Below are positions 27,715-37,999 of a DNA stretch of 64,000 bases, piece after piece. Source of the DNA: Herbaspirillum sp. alder98. Lineage in GTDB: Bacteria > Pseudomonadota > Gammaproteobacteria > Burkholderiales > Burkholderiaceae_D. A program made the position numbers and the translations under genes. The notes under the pieces are model-generated. The model was not told where the DNA came from. It worked only from the letters and a program-made list of their open reading frames with translations, and searched no databases. How positions within the stretch are numbered: the stretch's first letter is position 1; the number at the start of each line of letters is the position of its first letter. The stretch covers positions 124,001-188,000 of the forward strand of contig NZ_JAIUCY010000001.1 in NCBI RefSeq assembly GCF_020179755.1. The letters are read 5' to 3'.

Positions 27715-27759
27715 GGCGCACCACCGGCGACAGACGGTTGGACAACAGGATCGACTGCA

Positions 27760-28722
27760 TCAACGGCATTGCTTCTGCCCCGGTTCTTCAGGACGCGCGT
27801 ATTCGACAAAGACATCGCCGAAGTGCGATGCCCAGCGTCCGCGGATCTTGTCGTATTCGAGCAGCCAGCCGACCATGACCGATTCCGGTTCGCGTCGGAA
27901 CAAGGGGTACAGCGGCAGCCGTGCAGTAATGCCAAGCGTCTTGGCAAACGAGCGCAGCGACTTGCCGCCGATGCTTTCCCAGCGCACGGCGTGGTTGCCG
28001 ACGCGATAGCGACGCTGGCGCATCCACTTGAAGCCGGCACGCGATTGCGGCACTTCTTCATGAATCCAGGCGCCTTCGGACCACGCCATCGGATGGCCGC
28101 GATAGAACAACTTGCGGAAGAACACCGTATCGCCGCCGCCGGAGAGACCGAATTTTTCATCGAACAAGGGACGCGGTTCGTTGGCAATGGCCTGCATGTC
28201 GATCAGGAAATTGCACGAGCAGAACACGAACGGCTTGCCATCGAGGAACTGGCGCTGCACCGACCAGTAGCGCGCGTACTTCTGCAGATGCGCGGCATTG
28301 TCCGGAAACACCGGACGCACCGGGCCGCCCACCACCGCTGCGCGCTCGGTCGACTGGGTCTTGAGCAACTCGACCAGCCAGCCGGGCGCCGGCCATTCGT
28401 CGTCGTCGATCATGGCCATGAAGCGTACGCCCAGGCGCGTGGCCTCGTCGAAGATGGCATTGCGCGCCGCCGAGATGCCGGGCGTGCTTTCGATGATGTA
28501 GTTGGCTGCGATGCCGGTGCGCGCCGCGAAGCTGTCGACCGACTTCTTGACTTCGGGATCGCTGCCATCGTTGTCCACCACGATGACGGTGGCCGGTTGG
28601 CCCAGGGTCGCCACGGCGATGGCAATGTGCTCGAGCAGCCGCTCCAGCGAGGGGCGACGCTTGTAGGTGCACAGGCCGATCGCGAGCGAAGAGTCTGGTT
28701 GCCTGTCTTGTGCGCTCGTCAT
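27760..28722 (-). CDS. Family 2 glycosyltransferase
   Basis: 320 residues with a GT-A fold: AIGLCTYKRRPSLERLL at the N-terminus, VVDNDGSDPE, IDDDEWPAPGWL (DxD-type metal site) and GGGDTVFF in the acceptor region. Cytosolic or membrane-associated; adds one sugar of the repeat unit. It overlaps the preceding GT2 gene by four bases and is close to it in sequence style, suggesting an old duplication. Confidence 0.9.
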   Translation of the reverse strand: MTSAQDRQPDSSLAIGLCTYKRRPSLERLLEHIAIAVATLGQPATVIVVDNDGSDPEVKKSVDSFAARTGIAANYIIESTPGISAARNAIFDEATRLGVRFMAMIDDDEWPAPGWLVELLKTQSTERAAVVGGPVRPVFPDNAAHLQKYARYWSVQRQFLDGKPFVFCSCNFLIDMQAIANEPRPLFDEKFGLSGGGDTVFFRKLFYRGHPMAWSEGAWIHEEVPQSRAGFKWMRQRRYRVGNHAVRWESIGGKSLRSFAKTLGITARLPLYPLFRREPESVMVGWLLEYDKIRGRWASHFGDVFVEYARPEEPGQKQCR

Positions 28723-29684
28723 GATGCATCCTTTCCATTAGTAGAAACGTATCGCGTGGTCTTGGCGCCGGCCAAGCCTGCCACGCGGCCCAGGTAATGC
28801 GCGATGGCCAGCGTCGAGCGCGCGCACTCGTCGCGCCTCAACATGATGGCCGCGCGGCAGGTGCGCAGCACCGATGCTGCCAGTCCTTTGAACGCGCGCC
28901 ACGCAGTAGTTCTCCAGCCATCGTAAAAACCGTCGATGCGCACCATGTAAGCGCCGGTGGTGGCGTAGCGGCTCAGCAAGCTCGATACCGTCAGCCGGTC
29001 TACCGGCGCCGGTTCGACCACGATGGCTTCGTCGCACCAGACGATGCGACCCTGTGCCTGCGCCACGCGGCGAAACAGGTCATAGTCTTCGCCGCCGGAG
29101 GCGCCGTATTCGTTACGAAACAGGGGCGTGCCGATCAACTGCGTGGTGGCACGGGCGATGGCCAGGTTCTGGGTGGTGTTGAGGGTTTTCACCGGGCCCG
29201 TGGTCCAGCGCGTGCGCGCCGCAAAGATGCTGTTACGGGCCAGGATATTGGCGTCGGCCGGCAGCACGCCTTGCACCGGACCACCCACCAGGTGACCGTC
29301 GTAGCGCAGGCCGGCGCCCAGCAGGTTGGCGATCCAGCCTGGCGTCACCAGTCCGTCGTCGTCCATCATCAAGAGCCAGTCCCAATCGGGACTGACGACG
29401 CCGGCGTGGGCCACCAGTGCATTGCGCACCTGCGCCACGCCACGTTCGGCGACGGGGATGCACTTGGCCGCGGGCCAACTGGCGGCGAATTCCTCGACCA
29501 CGCGCGGCGCATCTGCGCCGCAGTCGTTGTCGGCCACCAGCACGAATACCTCGCGCCCCTGCAGTTCGGGCAACAGCGACTGCAGCAGCGCGCGCAGCAG
29601 TTCGGGGCGCTTGTAGGTGGGGATGCCGACCACCAGGCGCAGCGCCGAAATGTCCCTGCCGTTGTCGTTTGAAAATACGTTCAT
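28719..29684 (-). CDS. Family 2 glycosyltransferase
   Basis: A GT-A domain with RLVVGIPTYKRPELLRALL, LVADNDCGAD, MMDDDGLVTPGW (metal site) and GASGGEDYDLFRRV. The ATG at 29684 (GAAAGG five bases upstream) is chosen over an upstream ATG at 29738 lying inside the polymerase gene. 321 residues. Shares the TYKRP/DDDG/W-P architecture with its downstream neighbour. The sugar is unknown. Confidence 0.9.
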   Translation of the reverse strand: MNVFSNDNGRDISALRLVVGIPTYKRPELLRALLQSLLPELQGREVFVLVADNDCGADAPRVVEEFAASWPAAKCIPVAERGVAQVRNALVAHAGVVSPDWDWLLMMDDDGLVTPGWIANLLGAGLRYDGHLVGGPVQGVLPADANILARNSIFAARTRWTTGPVKTLNTTQNLAIARATTQLIGTPLFRNEYGASGGEDYDLFRRVAQAQGRIVWCDEAIVVEPAPVDRLTVSSLLSRYATTGAYMVRIDGFYDGWRTTAWRAFKGLAASVLRTCRAAIMLRRDECARSTLAIAHYLGRVAGLAGAKTTRYVSTNGKDAS

Positions 29685-29700
29685 GAAAACCTTTCGACCA

Positions 29701-31017
29701 TCAAGCCACTGTGTGCACAACATCCTTGGCCGCAGCATTGGCCGAATTCTCTTCCTGCTCCTGTCTCAGCGCCATGCCCCGCAGGAACACCATCAGGAAC
29801 CAGGCAAAACCGGTGGCATAGACTTCGTGCGTCTCGACCATGCCGTGCGCCATGTTGAAGAAAGCGACGCCTGCACACACGAGAGTGGCGCGATCAGCGC
29901 GCAGGAATGGCGCAACCATCGCAAGGTAGATCAATACGCCGGAGAAGGTGAGCAGGCCAAAAATACCGGCATCCCCGAATGCCCCCAGAAAGGCGTTATG
30001 GGGTGTAACGATGGCACCGAGATCGCTCAGGCGCAACGCCAGTGGCAACGTCAGTTCGGACAGGAACGTATAAGATCCCGGCCCCTCGCCCAGGAACGGC
30101 GTATTCATCATCGAATTGAGATACATCGACCAGACGAAGGTACGACCGGTAAAGGTCGGGTCCTTGCCAAGCAGGGCAAGCACTTCGGGCAATACAAAGA
30201 AACCGAAGATCAGTATCGACAACAGGCTCAGCAGCAAGGTCGTTACACCCAGCGCCACCGTCACCCGCGAGCGCAGGAAACTCACCAGGCCGAGGTATCC
30301 CAAGGTGACCAGGGCTGCCACCAGCGATCCTTTTGAGCCCGACATCAGGATGCAAAGAATGGACAAGGCGACGACGAAGACCGGAAACTTCCAACGCTCG
30401 CGGGTACACATCCCTGCGCACACCAGCATGCACAGCGTTGCAATCCATCCCAGCGCATTCTTATTGGAGAACACGCCGCGCCAGATGCCGCCATTGGCAT
30501 GTTGCCCGATCGCCGGCACTGCCACCGATATCAGGACCGATAGCAGCATGATGGTCGCTACGGTGCGAAACAGCGCCTTGCGGGAGATCGCCACCGGCAA
30601 TTCGGCCACGATGACGGCCGCAGAGATCATGCACAAGGTCCACAGCACCAGCGAACGAAGCGCGGTGAATGGCGTAATGCCAAAGATCGATGCCGCCAAA
30701 CCAGCGAGGAAAAACGGTATCCACGGCATCAGCACTCGCGCCAGGAAATCGAAGCCGGCGCGACTCACGTGCAGGCACAGCCCAAGGATGATCATCGACC
30801 ACAGCAGATATTGGTACGGCACGCCACCAATCTTATCGGTCTGCAAGGTGTCGACGCCACCGAACGTGCTCGGCTGGAACAGCCAGGCGCCCGAAAACAG
30901 AATCACGGACATCACCAGCAACGCTACCCAGAAAGGCTTCCAGGCGACCTCTTTGCTTGCTTTGGGCGTCGTCGCGGGCGCGTTCATCACCCCCGGCATT
31001 CTCATTTGCCTTGACAT
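29701..31017 (-). CDS. Wzy-like O-antigen/EPS polymerase (Wzy_C family)
   Basis: About 12 membrane helices with the largest periplasmic loop around 300-350 containing FTGRTFVWSMYL and GEGPGSY, followed by PHNAFLGAFGDAGIFG, the marks of O-antigen ligase/polymerase proteins. It would join repeat units in the periplasm. The ATG at 31017 (GGGG upstream) overlaps the GH16 stop by 16 bases; ATGs at 31002 and 30987 are alternatives. Confidence 0.88.
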   Translation of the reverse strand: MSRQMRMPGVMNAPATTPKASKEVAWKPFWVALLVMSVILFSGAWLFQPSTFGGVDTLQTDKIGGVPYQYLLWSMIILGLCLHVSRAGFDFLARVLMPWIPFFLAGLAASIFGITPFTALRSLVLWTLCMISAAVIVAELPVAISRKALFRTVATIMLLSVLISVAVPAIGQHANGGIWRGVFSNKNALGWIATLCMLVCAGMCTRERWKFPVFVVALSILCILMSGSKGSLVAALVTLGYLGLVSFLRSRVTVALGVTTLLLSLLSILIFGFFVLPEVLALLGKDPTFTGRTFVWSMYLNSMMNTPFLGEGPGSYTFLSELTLPLALRLSDLGAIVTPHNAFLGAFGDAGIFGLLTFSGVLIYLAMVAPFLRADRATLVCAGVAFFNMAHGMVETHEVYATGFAWFLMVFLRGMALRQEQEENSANAAAKDVVHTVA

Positions 31018-32018
31018 GTCTTGACCCCATTGGAAGCAGTTACACACGCCTCGGGCTCACCCATGGTGAAAGCCGAGATATTGTCGATGTCGAACTTCAC
31101 CGGCATGGGTGTCGCCGGTGTCGCGTTGCCGACCCATGTACCACCTACCGCCAGGTTGACCAGCATGTACATCGGCTTGGAGAACTTAGCGGGGGTGGCG
31201 ACCTGCCCTACTGGTTTTCGATCAATGTAATAGATGATGCGTTCGGGGGTCCACAAGGCGCCATAGAGATGGAAGTCCTGGTCGTATCCCTTCAGTGGGG
31301 TGCGGCAGGCGGTCTTGTTCTTCTGGCCGACCGGTTCTTCCCAGTGCAAGGTGCTCATGATGGTGTCACGCACATGACTTGGCGCTTCCATGACGTCAAG
31401 CTCCTGCGGCCAGGTGCGGTCATCAGCCAGCAGCCAGAATGCCGGCACCAGATTGGGCCCCGCCGGCACTCTCGCCCGCGTCTCGAAGTAGCCATACATC
31501 TGAGTGAACGACCGACGTGTCGTCAGCAAGCCAGACATGTACTGAAAACCACCGAGGAAATTTTCGAGCTCTTCCGGCACACGTTCAGCTGTGATGCTCA
31601 TGATGCCGTTGTCGATCTTGAACGGATTCAATTTCAGCGACTTGCCAGCCGTGCCCCGATAGTTGGGATCGACGTAGATCTGCTGCTCGCGAATGCCCGG
31701 CGCGGTACGCTTGACCACCCAGTCGTAACCCAGCCAGCGGCGGGATACCTGGTCATACCCGCCATCGTAGTGCGGCGTCCATTTATTGGAACTGAAATCA
31801 ATCTTGTCGAAGTCATCGAAGAACGTACGCTTGAGCGTGACGGTCCCTGAGGCTTCGCCAGTAACCGGTGCACATTCGGCGGCCGCCGGCCCCGCAGGCA
31901 ACGGCAATTGAACTTGCTCCTGGGCCGTGGCCGATCCGATTGACCAGGCAGCGAGCGCCAGCAATTGCCCACACAGCAAGGAGATTTTCACAGCGCGTTG
32001 GCTAGATCCAGATTTCAT
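31002..32018 (-). CDS. Secreted GH16 family glycoside hydrolase
   Basis: A Sec signal peptide (about 1-32, ending ATA) precedes a GH16 beta-jelly-roll. The catalytic ExDxxE motif is intact: E206 (nucleophile), D208, E211 (acid/base) in PQELDVMEA; W195 and the FETRARVPAG segment are also typical. 338 residues. GH16 enzymes in EPS loci trim or release the polymer. It reads directly into the polymerase gene with overlap, so the two are coupled. Cleaved bond (beta-1,3 or 1,4) not known. Confidence 0.92.
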   Translation of the reverse strand: MKSGSSQRAVKISLLCGQLLALAAWSIGSATAQEQVQLPLPAGPAAAECAPVTGEASGTVTLKRTFFDDFDKIDFSSNKWTPHYDGGYDQVSRRWLGYDWVVKRTAPGIREQQIYVDPNYRGTAGKSLKLNPFKIDNGIMSITAERVPEELENFLGGFQYMSGLLTTRRSFTQMYGYFETRARVPAGPNLVPAFWLLADDRTWPQELDVMEAPSHVRDTIMSTLHWEEPVGQKNKTACRTPLKGYDQDFHLYGALWTPERIIYYIDRKPVGQVATPAKFSKPMYMLVNLAVGGTWVGNATPATPMPVKFDIDNISAFTMGEPEACVTASNGVKTCQGK

Positions 32019-32051
32019 AAAACACTCATTAAGAATTGATTCGGATTCACG

Positions 32052-33146
32052 TCAGTGCGTTACCAACGTTCGCGGATTTTGCCGCGCCCTCAACTTGTCA
32101 TTCAGGTAATTCGTCACCGGTTTTTCGATCAGCACATGCACCAGAGCGCCGACGGCAAGCGAAACGACACAGCTCAGTGCAACGTAGGCATATGGCTGCT
32201 GCCAGCCTGCGCGGCCCCACACTACCGAGACCAGGTTGAGTGAAAACGGGTGCGACAGATAAAGCGCATAAGAAGAGTCGCCCAAAAATACCAATGCCTT
32301 CTTGAAACCAGTGGTCTCTGGCTTCTGCTCGACCAGCACGGCACCGGCACAGATCAGCAACGCCGGGATTCCCATCCAGAGAAACCGTATCGTCCAGTAT
32401 GAGGTGGCAATACCGGCCGCCTTGAGCACGAACATCAGCCCGAAGCCGGCGACGATGGCAAATACCGCGACCGATGGCGAGAGCCGCATGCCACGCTCAC
32501 GCGCCATCGCCAAACCGATGCCCATCAGAAACTCCAGGATGATGGGATTGGTCCAGAACATGAACGGCTGCTGCCTGACGACATCGAACATGCCGACCAG
32601 TGCGAAGGCACCGATCAGGCCGAATACCAGGCCCAGGCCTATAGTGCGCCGAAAGCACAGCGCCAGGCTGAAGACCATATAGAAAAAGAACTCGTAGTTC
32701 AGCGTCCAGCCCAGCATCAACACCGGATACGCACCACCGTAGGCATTGTTGTATGGAATGAAGAAGAATGAAGCGATGACATTGGCCATCGAGAGTTTCG
32801 AATGGGTGATATGACCTGCGAAGATGACCGTCGCCAGTAACATCGCCAGGGTAAACAACCAGTACGGCGGTGCAATCCGGATCAACCGGCGCACCAGAAA
32901 ATTACCTGCAGCACCATCGCGACCGAAAGCCGAGCTCGAAATGGCGTACATGATGAAACCACTGATGACAAAGAAGATATCCACGCCGCCGGCCAGGTAA
33001 ATGGCATTCCATGGCACGTAGTGCGCCCCACCGAATGTCATCTTTTCGGCTTCATGCTGGACGTGGCTGAGCAACACCATCGCGGCAGCCAAAAAACGCA
33101 ATATCTGTAAATTCGGTAGTGTGGTCTTCATGTTGCCGATCTGCAT
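32052..33146 (-). CDS. Membrane O-acyltransferase (Acyltransferase_3)
   Basis: 364 residues, about ten membrane helices, with NLQILRFLAAAMVLLSHVQHE and AGGVDIFFVISGFIMYA marks. No SGNH domain. Likely acetylates or otherwise acylates the polysaccharide. Neither ATG at 33146 nor at 33131 has a good ribosome site, so the start is open. Confidence 0.88.
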   Translation of the reverse strand: MQIGNMKTTLPNLQILRFLAAAMVLLSHVQHEAEKMTFGGAHYVPWNAIYLAGGVDIFFVISGFIMYAISSSAFGRDGAAGNFLVRRLIRIAPPYWLFTLAMLLATVIFAGHITHSKLSMANVIASFFFIPYNNAYGGAYPVLMLGWTLNYEFFFYMVFSLALCFRRTIGLGLVFGLIGAFALVGMFDVVRQQPFMFWTNPIILEFLMGIGLAMARERGMRLSPSVAVFAIVAGFGLMFVLKAAGIATSYWTIRFLWMGIPALLICAGAVLVEQKPETTGFKKALVFLGDSSYALYLSHPFSLNLVSVVWGRAGWQQPYAYVALSCVVSLAVGALVHVLIEKPVTNYLNDKLRARQNPRTLVTH

Positions 33147-33186
33147 TGAATATCTGTCATGTCGTTGCTGGCCCGAGTATCGCAGT

Positions 33187-34341
33187 TCAAGTTTTCAATC
33201 CCATGACCCATTTTCGGGCCGGCTCCTCTACCCAGCGCCAGACGAAATACCCGACCACCACGGCCAGCACGATGCCACTGGCCCACAATGGAAACGCCAG
33301 GTTGATGTCCGCCGCGATATCCAGCTGAAAGTAACGCCGCGCCACGCGGCATATCAACACGATCATCGTTTCAACCAGGGCGTGCGTCATGTACATGCTG
33401 TAAGAAATTTTTCCGAAAAACAATAACAGTGGTCGGCGCAATACGGACTGGAACCAGTTCTGCGACAAGGCCGACAGCACCATTGCCGGCGCCAGCAGCA
33501 CTGCCCAGGGCGCCCACTGTTCGTGACTCAAGGCCACTACCGTCGCCAGTACCAGCAGCGCTGCTGCAAAACCCGAGGAAAACCAGTTGGCGGCCCCGAT
33601 CCGGTACATCAGGGTGCCGGCCAGAAACAGGGGAAACACGCGCAACAACACCAGCACGCCATTGGTCGGATACTGGTCGGGCTGCAGATTCTGCAGGTAC
33701 AGCGCCAGCGGAATCAGGGTGCATGCGATCACCGCAAGAACCGCGCCCACCCGGCCGATGCGAGCAACCAGGGGCACCATCAACGGAAACAACAGGTAGG
33801 CATGCCATTCGGCGCTGATCGACCATGCCGGGTAGTTCCAGGATCGGTAATCCATCCACGGGCCATGCAACATCAGCAGCGAGCCGAAATAAGCGCCCAG
33901 ACTGTAGCGACCTTGCCAGGCATAGAGCTCCGGCTCCCGATACAGCACTGGCAACATGATCAACAGCATCGCCGTCATGGCGAAGACATGCACCGGATAG
34001 AGCCGCGCCACGCGCGCCCACATGAACTTGAAGAAACTCTTGACGCCAGCGCCTTCTGAAAATGTGCGTCCGTAGACGTGCATCATCACGAACCCGCTCA
34101 TCAGGAAGAACACGTCTACCGCATACCAGGCCTGGGTCAGGATAACCAGCTTGTCATGCAGCAGGTCACGCACGCTCTGAAGCGAGCCATACAGGTGATA
34201 ACAGACCACCATCAAGGCCAGCAGGCCGCGCAAGCCATCCAGTTCATGGATACGCAAGGCCGTTTTCTTCGGTGCAGGCGCGGTGGTGGACTCCGGTTGC
34301 GCGATACCCGGCTTGAGCTCGGCGTGTTGCAACGGCATCAT
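33187..34341 (-). CDS. Membrane O-acyltransferase (Acyltransferase_3)
   Basis: 384 residues: a 30-residue Pro/Ala-rich cytoplasmic leader, then HELDGLRGLLALMVVCYHLYG and AVDVFFLMSGFVMMHVYG and about ten helices; no SGNH domain. Starts in a four-base overlap with the preceding acyltransferase-SGNH gene, suggesting joint production. Confidence 0.88.
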   Translation of the reverse strand: MMPLQHAELKPGIAQPESTTAPAPKKTALRIHELDGLRGLLALMVVCYHLYGSLQSVRDLLHDKLVILTQAWYAVDVFFLMSGFVMMHVYGRTFSEGAGVKSFFKFMWARVARLYPVHVFAMTAMLLIMLPVLYREPELYAWQGRYSLGAYFGSLLMLHGPWMDYRSWNYPAWSISAEWHAYLLFPLMVPLVARIGRVGAVLAVIACTLIPLALYLQNLQPDQYPTNGVLVLLRVFPLFLAGTLMYRIGAANWFSSGFAAALLVLATVVALSHEQWAPWAVLLAPAMVLSALSQNWFQSVLRRPLLLFFGKISYSMYMTHALVETMIVLICRVARRYFQLDIAADINLAFPLWASGIVLAVVVGYFVWRWVEEPARKWVMGLKT

Positions 34342-36368
34342 CGCGCCCCTCCCGCCGCCGGCTCAAACGCCTTGCCCCACAGCGACTTGAGTGCAATCCC
34401 GCCCGAACGCGACAGGTGATTGTCATCGGCATACAGCACTACGCCGTCACGGATCACGCCGCACGATTGCACGTCGCACAATGACGCGCCGACATCGATC
34501 ACGCGGAACGGCGTGGGCGACGCCTGGGTCAATTTCTTGAAGGCGCCGCGCATCTCCAGCTGGCGCTTTTCATGGTCCGATCGCAGCAGGTCTACCTGCT
34601 GCGGACGTCCAAAGGCGCTGTGCATGGCCATGGCGCGCGGCACGTCGTAGCGCTGTTCGGGGATGTAGGCAAAGATCGTAATGTTGCGTCCATCCAGCGC
34701 ATGCAGCGTGCGCACCATGCCGCGCTCGAAGACGCTGCGGTTTTCGTCGTAGCCGAGTTGCCGGGTTTCGTCATCCTTGAGGAACCAGCCGCTCTGCTCG
34801 AACTGGCCGAAGCGGGTGCCCAGGAAAGCCGAAGTCCAGCGCGCCACGATGATCACATCCTTGATCTCGGGATGACGCTCCATCAACCCCAGCGTGGCGT
34901 TCATGACCCCATTGCAGGAAATGTTGTCGGTCTGCTGCACGCCGGCCAACGGGAAGCAGCCGCTGTGGGTCAATACCAGCCCGCGTCGCCCCGCATCCTT
35001 GGCCGCCTGGTCGACGCCCGGCGCGACCGCATCGCCGAAACTGTCGCCGATCAGGGCGAAGCTGAGCGGCGCATCCGGCGCGCCGAGACTGCATACGTCG
35101 TCGCCATCGAGCCGTTTGCGTGAAGGGCTGTCGCACGCGTTACGCGCCGGATTGGTGTCGAGCGCGGTCGCGGCATAGGCCTGCGCCTCGGGCGAGAATC
35201 GCCCGGGGACGCCGCCCATCAGGTGCACCACCAATGCGAAGCCGACGCCGGCGGCCGTGACGACCCCGGTCAAACCGAAGATCTGGCGACGCGAGAAACC
35301 CAAGGTCTTAGCGTCACGCCAGGGTTGCTCGACCCACTTCCAGCTGGCCCAAGCCAGGAAGTAGACCACCACCATGTAGAGCACGATCTCCCACCCCTGC
35401 AGCTTGCGAAACAGCAGGTATTGCGCAGCGACGATGATCGGCCAATGCCACAGATAAAGTGAATACGATATCTTCCCGGTCCATACCATCGGACGCGTCG
35501 ACAGCCAGCCATTGGCGCCAGCGGCGGCGCCCTGCCCGGCATAGATCAGCAAGGCCGCGCCCAGGCAAGGCAGCAAGGCCCGCTCGCCCGGGAAGACGTC
35601 GTGCGGCGAAAACAACAGGATCGCGGCCATCATTGCGCCCAGGCCAATGAAGCCGACCAGCGTGCGCAAACCGGAGGTGCGCAGCGGCGGAACCACGCCG
35701 GTGGCCAGCAAGGCGCCAATCAGCAGCTCCCAGATACGGTCGAACGGCAGATAGAACGCTGCATTCGAGGCGGCCCTCGCCTGCCAGATCGAGAATACGA
35801 ACGACACCACCGCCAGCGCCATGAGCACGCTCACCAGATGGCGTCGGGCATGACGCCACAGCAGCAGCACCAGGATCGGGAAGAACAGGTAATACTGCTC
35901 TTCGACCGCCAGCGACCAGGTGTGCAGCAACGGCTTGCTCTCGGCCGAAGGATCAAAGTAGCCGCTCTTGAGATAAAAATAGATGTTGGACGAAAACACC
36001 ACCGTCGCGCCCACGCTCTGCGCCAGCAGCTTGAAGTCGATCGGCACGTAGATCACGCCGCACATCACGATGGTAAACAGCACCATCACCAGCAAGGCTG
36101 GCTGGATACGGCGGATGCGGCGCTCATAGAAGCGCCCGATGGAGAACTTGCCGGCTTCCAGCTCATGGAAAATGATGTTGGAGATCAGGTAGCCGGAAAT
36201 GACGAAGAAGATGTCGACCCCGACAAAGCCGCCCTTGAGCACCCCCACGCCGGCGTGGTACAGCACCACCGATAACACGGCGAGCGCGCGCAAGCCGTCG
36301 ATATCGGGACGATAGCCCATCGACGAAGAAGGTGTGCGCACGATGGTGCCGTCAACTGACATCGTCAC
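34338..36368 (-). CDS. OatA-type O-acyltransferase (Acyltransferase_3 + SGNH)
   Basis: 676 residues. Acyltransferase_3 domain (about 17-360) with RPDIDGLRALAVLSVVLYHAG, VDIFFVISGYLIS, HTWSLAVEEQYYLF. The SGNH domain has the nucleophile in ALIGDSFGD (near 441) and the acid/His pair in DDNHLS (near 649). GTG at 36368 overlaps the preceding stop by four bases; an ATG two codons later is the alternative. Confidence 0.92.
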   Translation of the reverse strand: MTMSVDGTIVRTPSSSMGYRPDIDGLRALAVLSVVLYHAGVGVLKGGFVGVDIFFVISGYLISNIIFHELEAGKFSIGRFYERRIRRIQPALLVMVLFTIVMCGVIYVPIDFKLLAQSVGATVVFSSNIYFYLKSGYFDPSAESKPLLHTWSLAVEEQYYLFFPILVLLLWRHARRHLVSVLMALAVVSFVFSIWQARAASNAAFYLPFDRIWELLIGALLATGVVPPLRTSGLRTLVGFIGLGAMMAAILLFSPHDVFPGERALLPCLGAALLIYAGQGAAAGANGWLSTRPMVWTGKISYSLYLWHWPIIVAAQYLLFRKLQGWEIVLYMVVVYFLAWASWKWVEQPWRDAKTLGFSRRQIFGLTGVVTAAGVGFALVVHLMGGVPGRFSPEAQAYAATALDTNPARNACDSPSRKRLDGDDVCSLGAPDAPLSFALIGDSFGDAVAPGVDQAAKDAGRRGLVLTHSGCFPLAGVQQTDNISCNGVMNATLGLMERHPEIKDVIIVARWTSAFLGTRFGQFEQSGWFLKDDETRQLGYDENRSVFERGMVRTLHALDGRNITIFAYIPEQRYDVPRAMAMHSAFGRPQQVDLLRSDHEKRQLEMRGAFKKLTQASPTPFRVIDVGASLCDVQSCGVIRDGVVLYADDNHLSRSGGIALKSLWGKAFEPAAGGAR

Positions 36369-37036
36369 GCCTCCCAGGTCTTGTTGAACGAGTGCTTGTC
36401 GTCCTCCGGACGCTGCTTGATCACCCGTGCCGGCACGCCGCCGATGATCACGCGCTCGTCGGCGATGCGCTTGGTGACGACCGCGCCCATGGCCACGATC
36501 ACCTGGTTGCCGATGCCGCTGCCGGGCGAAAAACGCACCGCCGAGCCGAGGAAGGATTGGTCGCCGATGATGATGTCGCGATTCATCGTGCCGGCGCCGT
36601 GGGTCAGGAACTGCGAGGCGAAACCGGCCACCCAGGTGCCGTCGCCGATGCGGATCTCGCCCAGCACGTCGAACAGGTGGGATTCGTTGATCAGGCAGTC
36701 GCGGCCGACGATGAAGCGTCGCGCATAGTTCATGTGGCGCACGTTCTCATGGGCGGCGCCATCGCCGCATTCGATCTTGTTGTAACGCCCCACGAATACC
36801 TTGTCGCCCAGCTTGACCGTGATCGGACCGATGAAGGTGGTGCCGCGACGAATCAGCACGTTGGCGCCGGTCTCGAAACTGTCGACGGCAATCTGCACCT
36901 GCCAGCCGATGCGCGTGCCCGGACCGAAACGGTAGCCCAGCAGCATCTGATAACCGAGCCGGCGCAGGCCGCCCAGCGGCAGGTGGGAAATGGCCAGCGC
37001 CAGGATGCGCCTGATCTTGGTGTGCTTGACCTTCAC
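36365..37036 (-). CDS. Left-handed beta-helix acyltransferase (WcaF/maltose O-acetyltransferase-like)
   Basis: 223 residues with hexapeptide repeats across about 60-200 (IGPITVKLGDKVFVGRY, IRIGDGTWVAG, GIGNQVIVAMGAVVTK, VIIGGVPARVIKQR). Soluble; probably acetyl-CoA-dependent acetylation of a sugar in the repeat unit before flipping. Four-base overlaps on both sides place it firmly in the operon. Confidence 0.9.
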   Translation of the reverse strand: MKVKHTKIRRILALAISHLPLGGLRRLGYQMLLGYRFGPGTRIGWQVQIAVDSFETGANVLIRRGTTFIGPITVKLGDKVFVGRYNKIECGDGAAHENVRHMNYARRFIVGRDCLINESHLFDVLGEIRIGDGTWVAGFASQFLTHGAGTMNRDIIIGDQSFLGSAVRFSPGSGIGNQVIVAMGAVVTKRIADERVIIGGVPARVIKQRPEDDKHSFNKTWEA

Positions 37037-37950
37037 GATGCCACTCCCTGCAGGCGGATCACTTCGTCCAGGGTCTGCTTGCGCTTGGCCAGGCTCATGT
37101 CGATGGTCGACTGGATGTGCAGCGCCACGTGTTGCGGCTTGACGGTGGCGGCCATGGCCTGGGCGCTGAAGTTGGCATCCGGCGTCCAGTACGAGCAGGT
37201 CAGGCCGGCCGGATCCAGCACCTGGCGATGTTGTTCAGCCGACAGCACGGCTTCGACAAACACGCCGTAAAGGATGTATTCGGAGATGTCGCGCTTCTTG
37301 GCCAGCGCCACGATCCAGTCTTCACCGGTCACTTCGGTGATGCGCTGCTGCAGCTGCTGCAGCACGTCGCGACGCCAGCAGATCAATTGCCCGATGTAGT
37401 TGAACAGGTCACCCTTGAAGTCCTTGGCGCCCACCAGCTTGAGGGCATTCTTGTGCCATTCGATGTGCGAGGTCATGCCGGAGTGAATCGGCTTTTGCGT
37501 CAGCTTCAGGGCGCCATCGATATACAGGTCCTTGGTCGCCAGTTCGCGAAACAGCAGCACATCGCTGTCGACGAAGACCATCACCTCGGCGTCGGTATAT
37601 TCGGTGGCGGCCAGCTTGATCAACTGCTGGATCACCCAGCCGCTGAGGCGACCTACGCCCAGCTTGTACCACTGTTCCTTGAAGCGACGGTCAATCAGGC
37701 CCGGGATCACCAGGCGCTTCGGCAGCGGCAGCTTGAAGAAGCCGTGGCGCTTGAGCACCGCCTCCTTGGTCATGACGATGCGATTCGCCGATTGCAGCAC
37801 CGAGAACATGCTGCGGTCCGACTCGGGCACGATCAGGATGTGCTTGAACGGCACGGAGCAATGCTCGTCCAGGCTGCGACTGAGGTCCTTGACGTACTCG
37901 AAGTCGTTACGGTACGAGGGCGTAACGATGGCGATGGGAGAGTGATCCAT
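37033..37950 (-). CDS. DUF6492-type putative glycosyltransferase
   Basis: 305 residues. IAIVTPSYRNDFEYVKDL at the N-terminus and a metal-binding-like VFVDSDVLLF in the centre give it a GT-A/GT8-like look; conserved SGWVIQQLIKL and YILYGVFVEAV support the DUF6492 group seen in polysaccharide clusters. The ATG at 37950 is used since upstream residues overlap the next gene and are not conserved in style. Activity not demonstrated by sequence. Confidence 0.75.
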   Translation of the reverse strand: MDHSPIAIVTPSYRNDFEYVKDLSRSLDEHCSVPFKHILIVPESDRSMFSVLQSANRIVMTKEAVLKRHGFFKLPLPKRLVIPGLIDRRFKEQWYKLGVGRLSGWVIQQLIKLAATEYTDAEVMVFVDSDVLLFRELATKDLYIDGALKLTQKPIHSGMTSHIEWHKNALKLVGAKDFKGDLFNYIGQLICWRRDVLQQLQQRITEVTGEDWIVALAKKRDISEYILYGVFVEAVLSAEQHRQVLDPAGLTCSYWTPDANFSAQAMAATVKPQHVALHIQSTIDMSLAKRKQTLDEVIRLQGVAS

Positions 37951-37999
37951 AAGGTGCGGTTCTTTGGTCAACTTGTTCTTCGATGAAAGTGCATCGCCC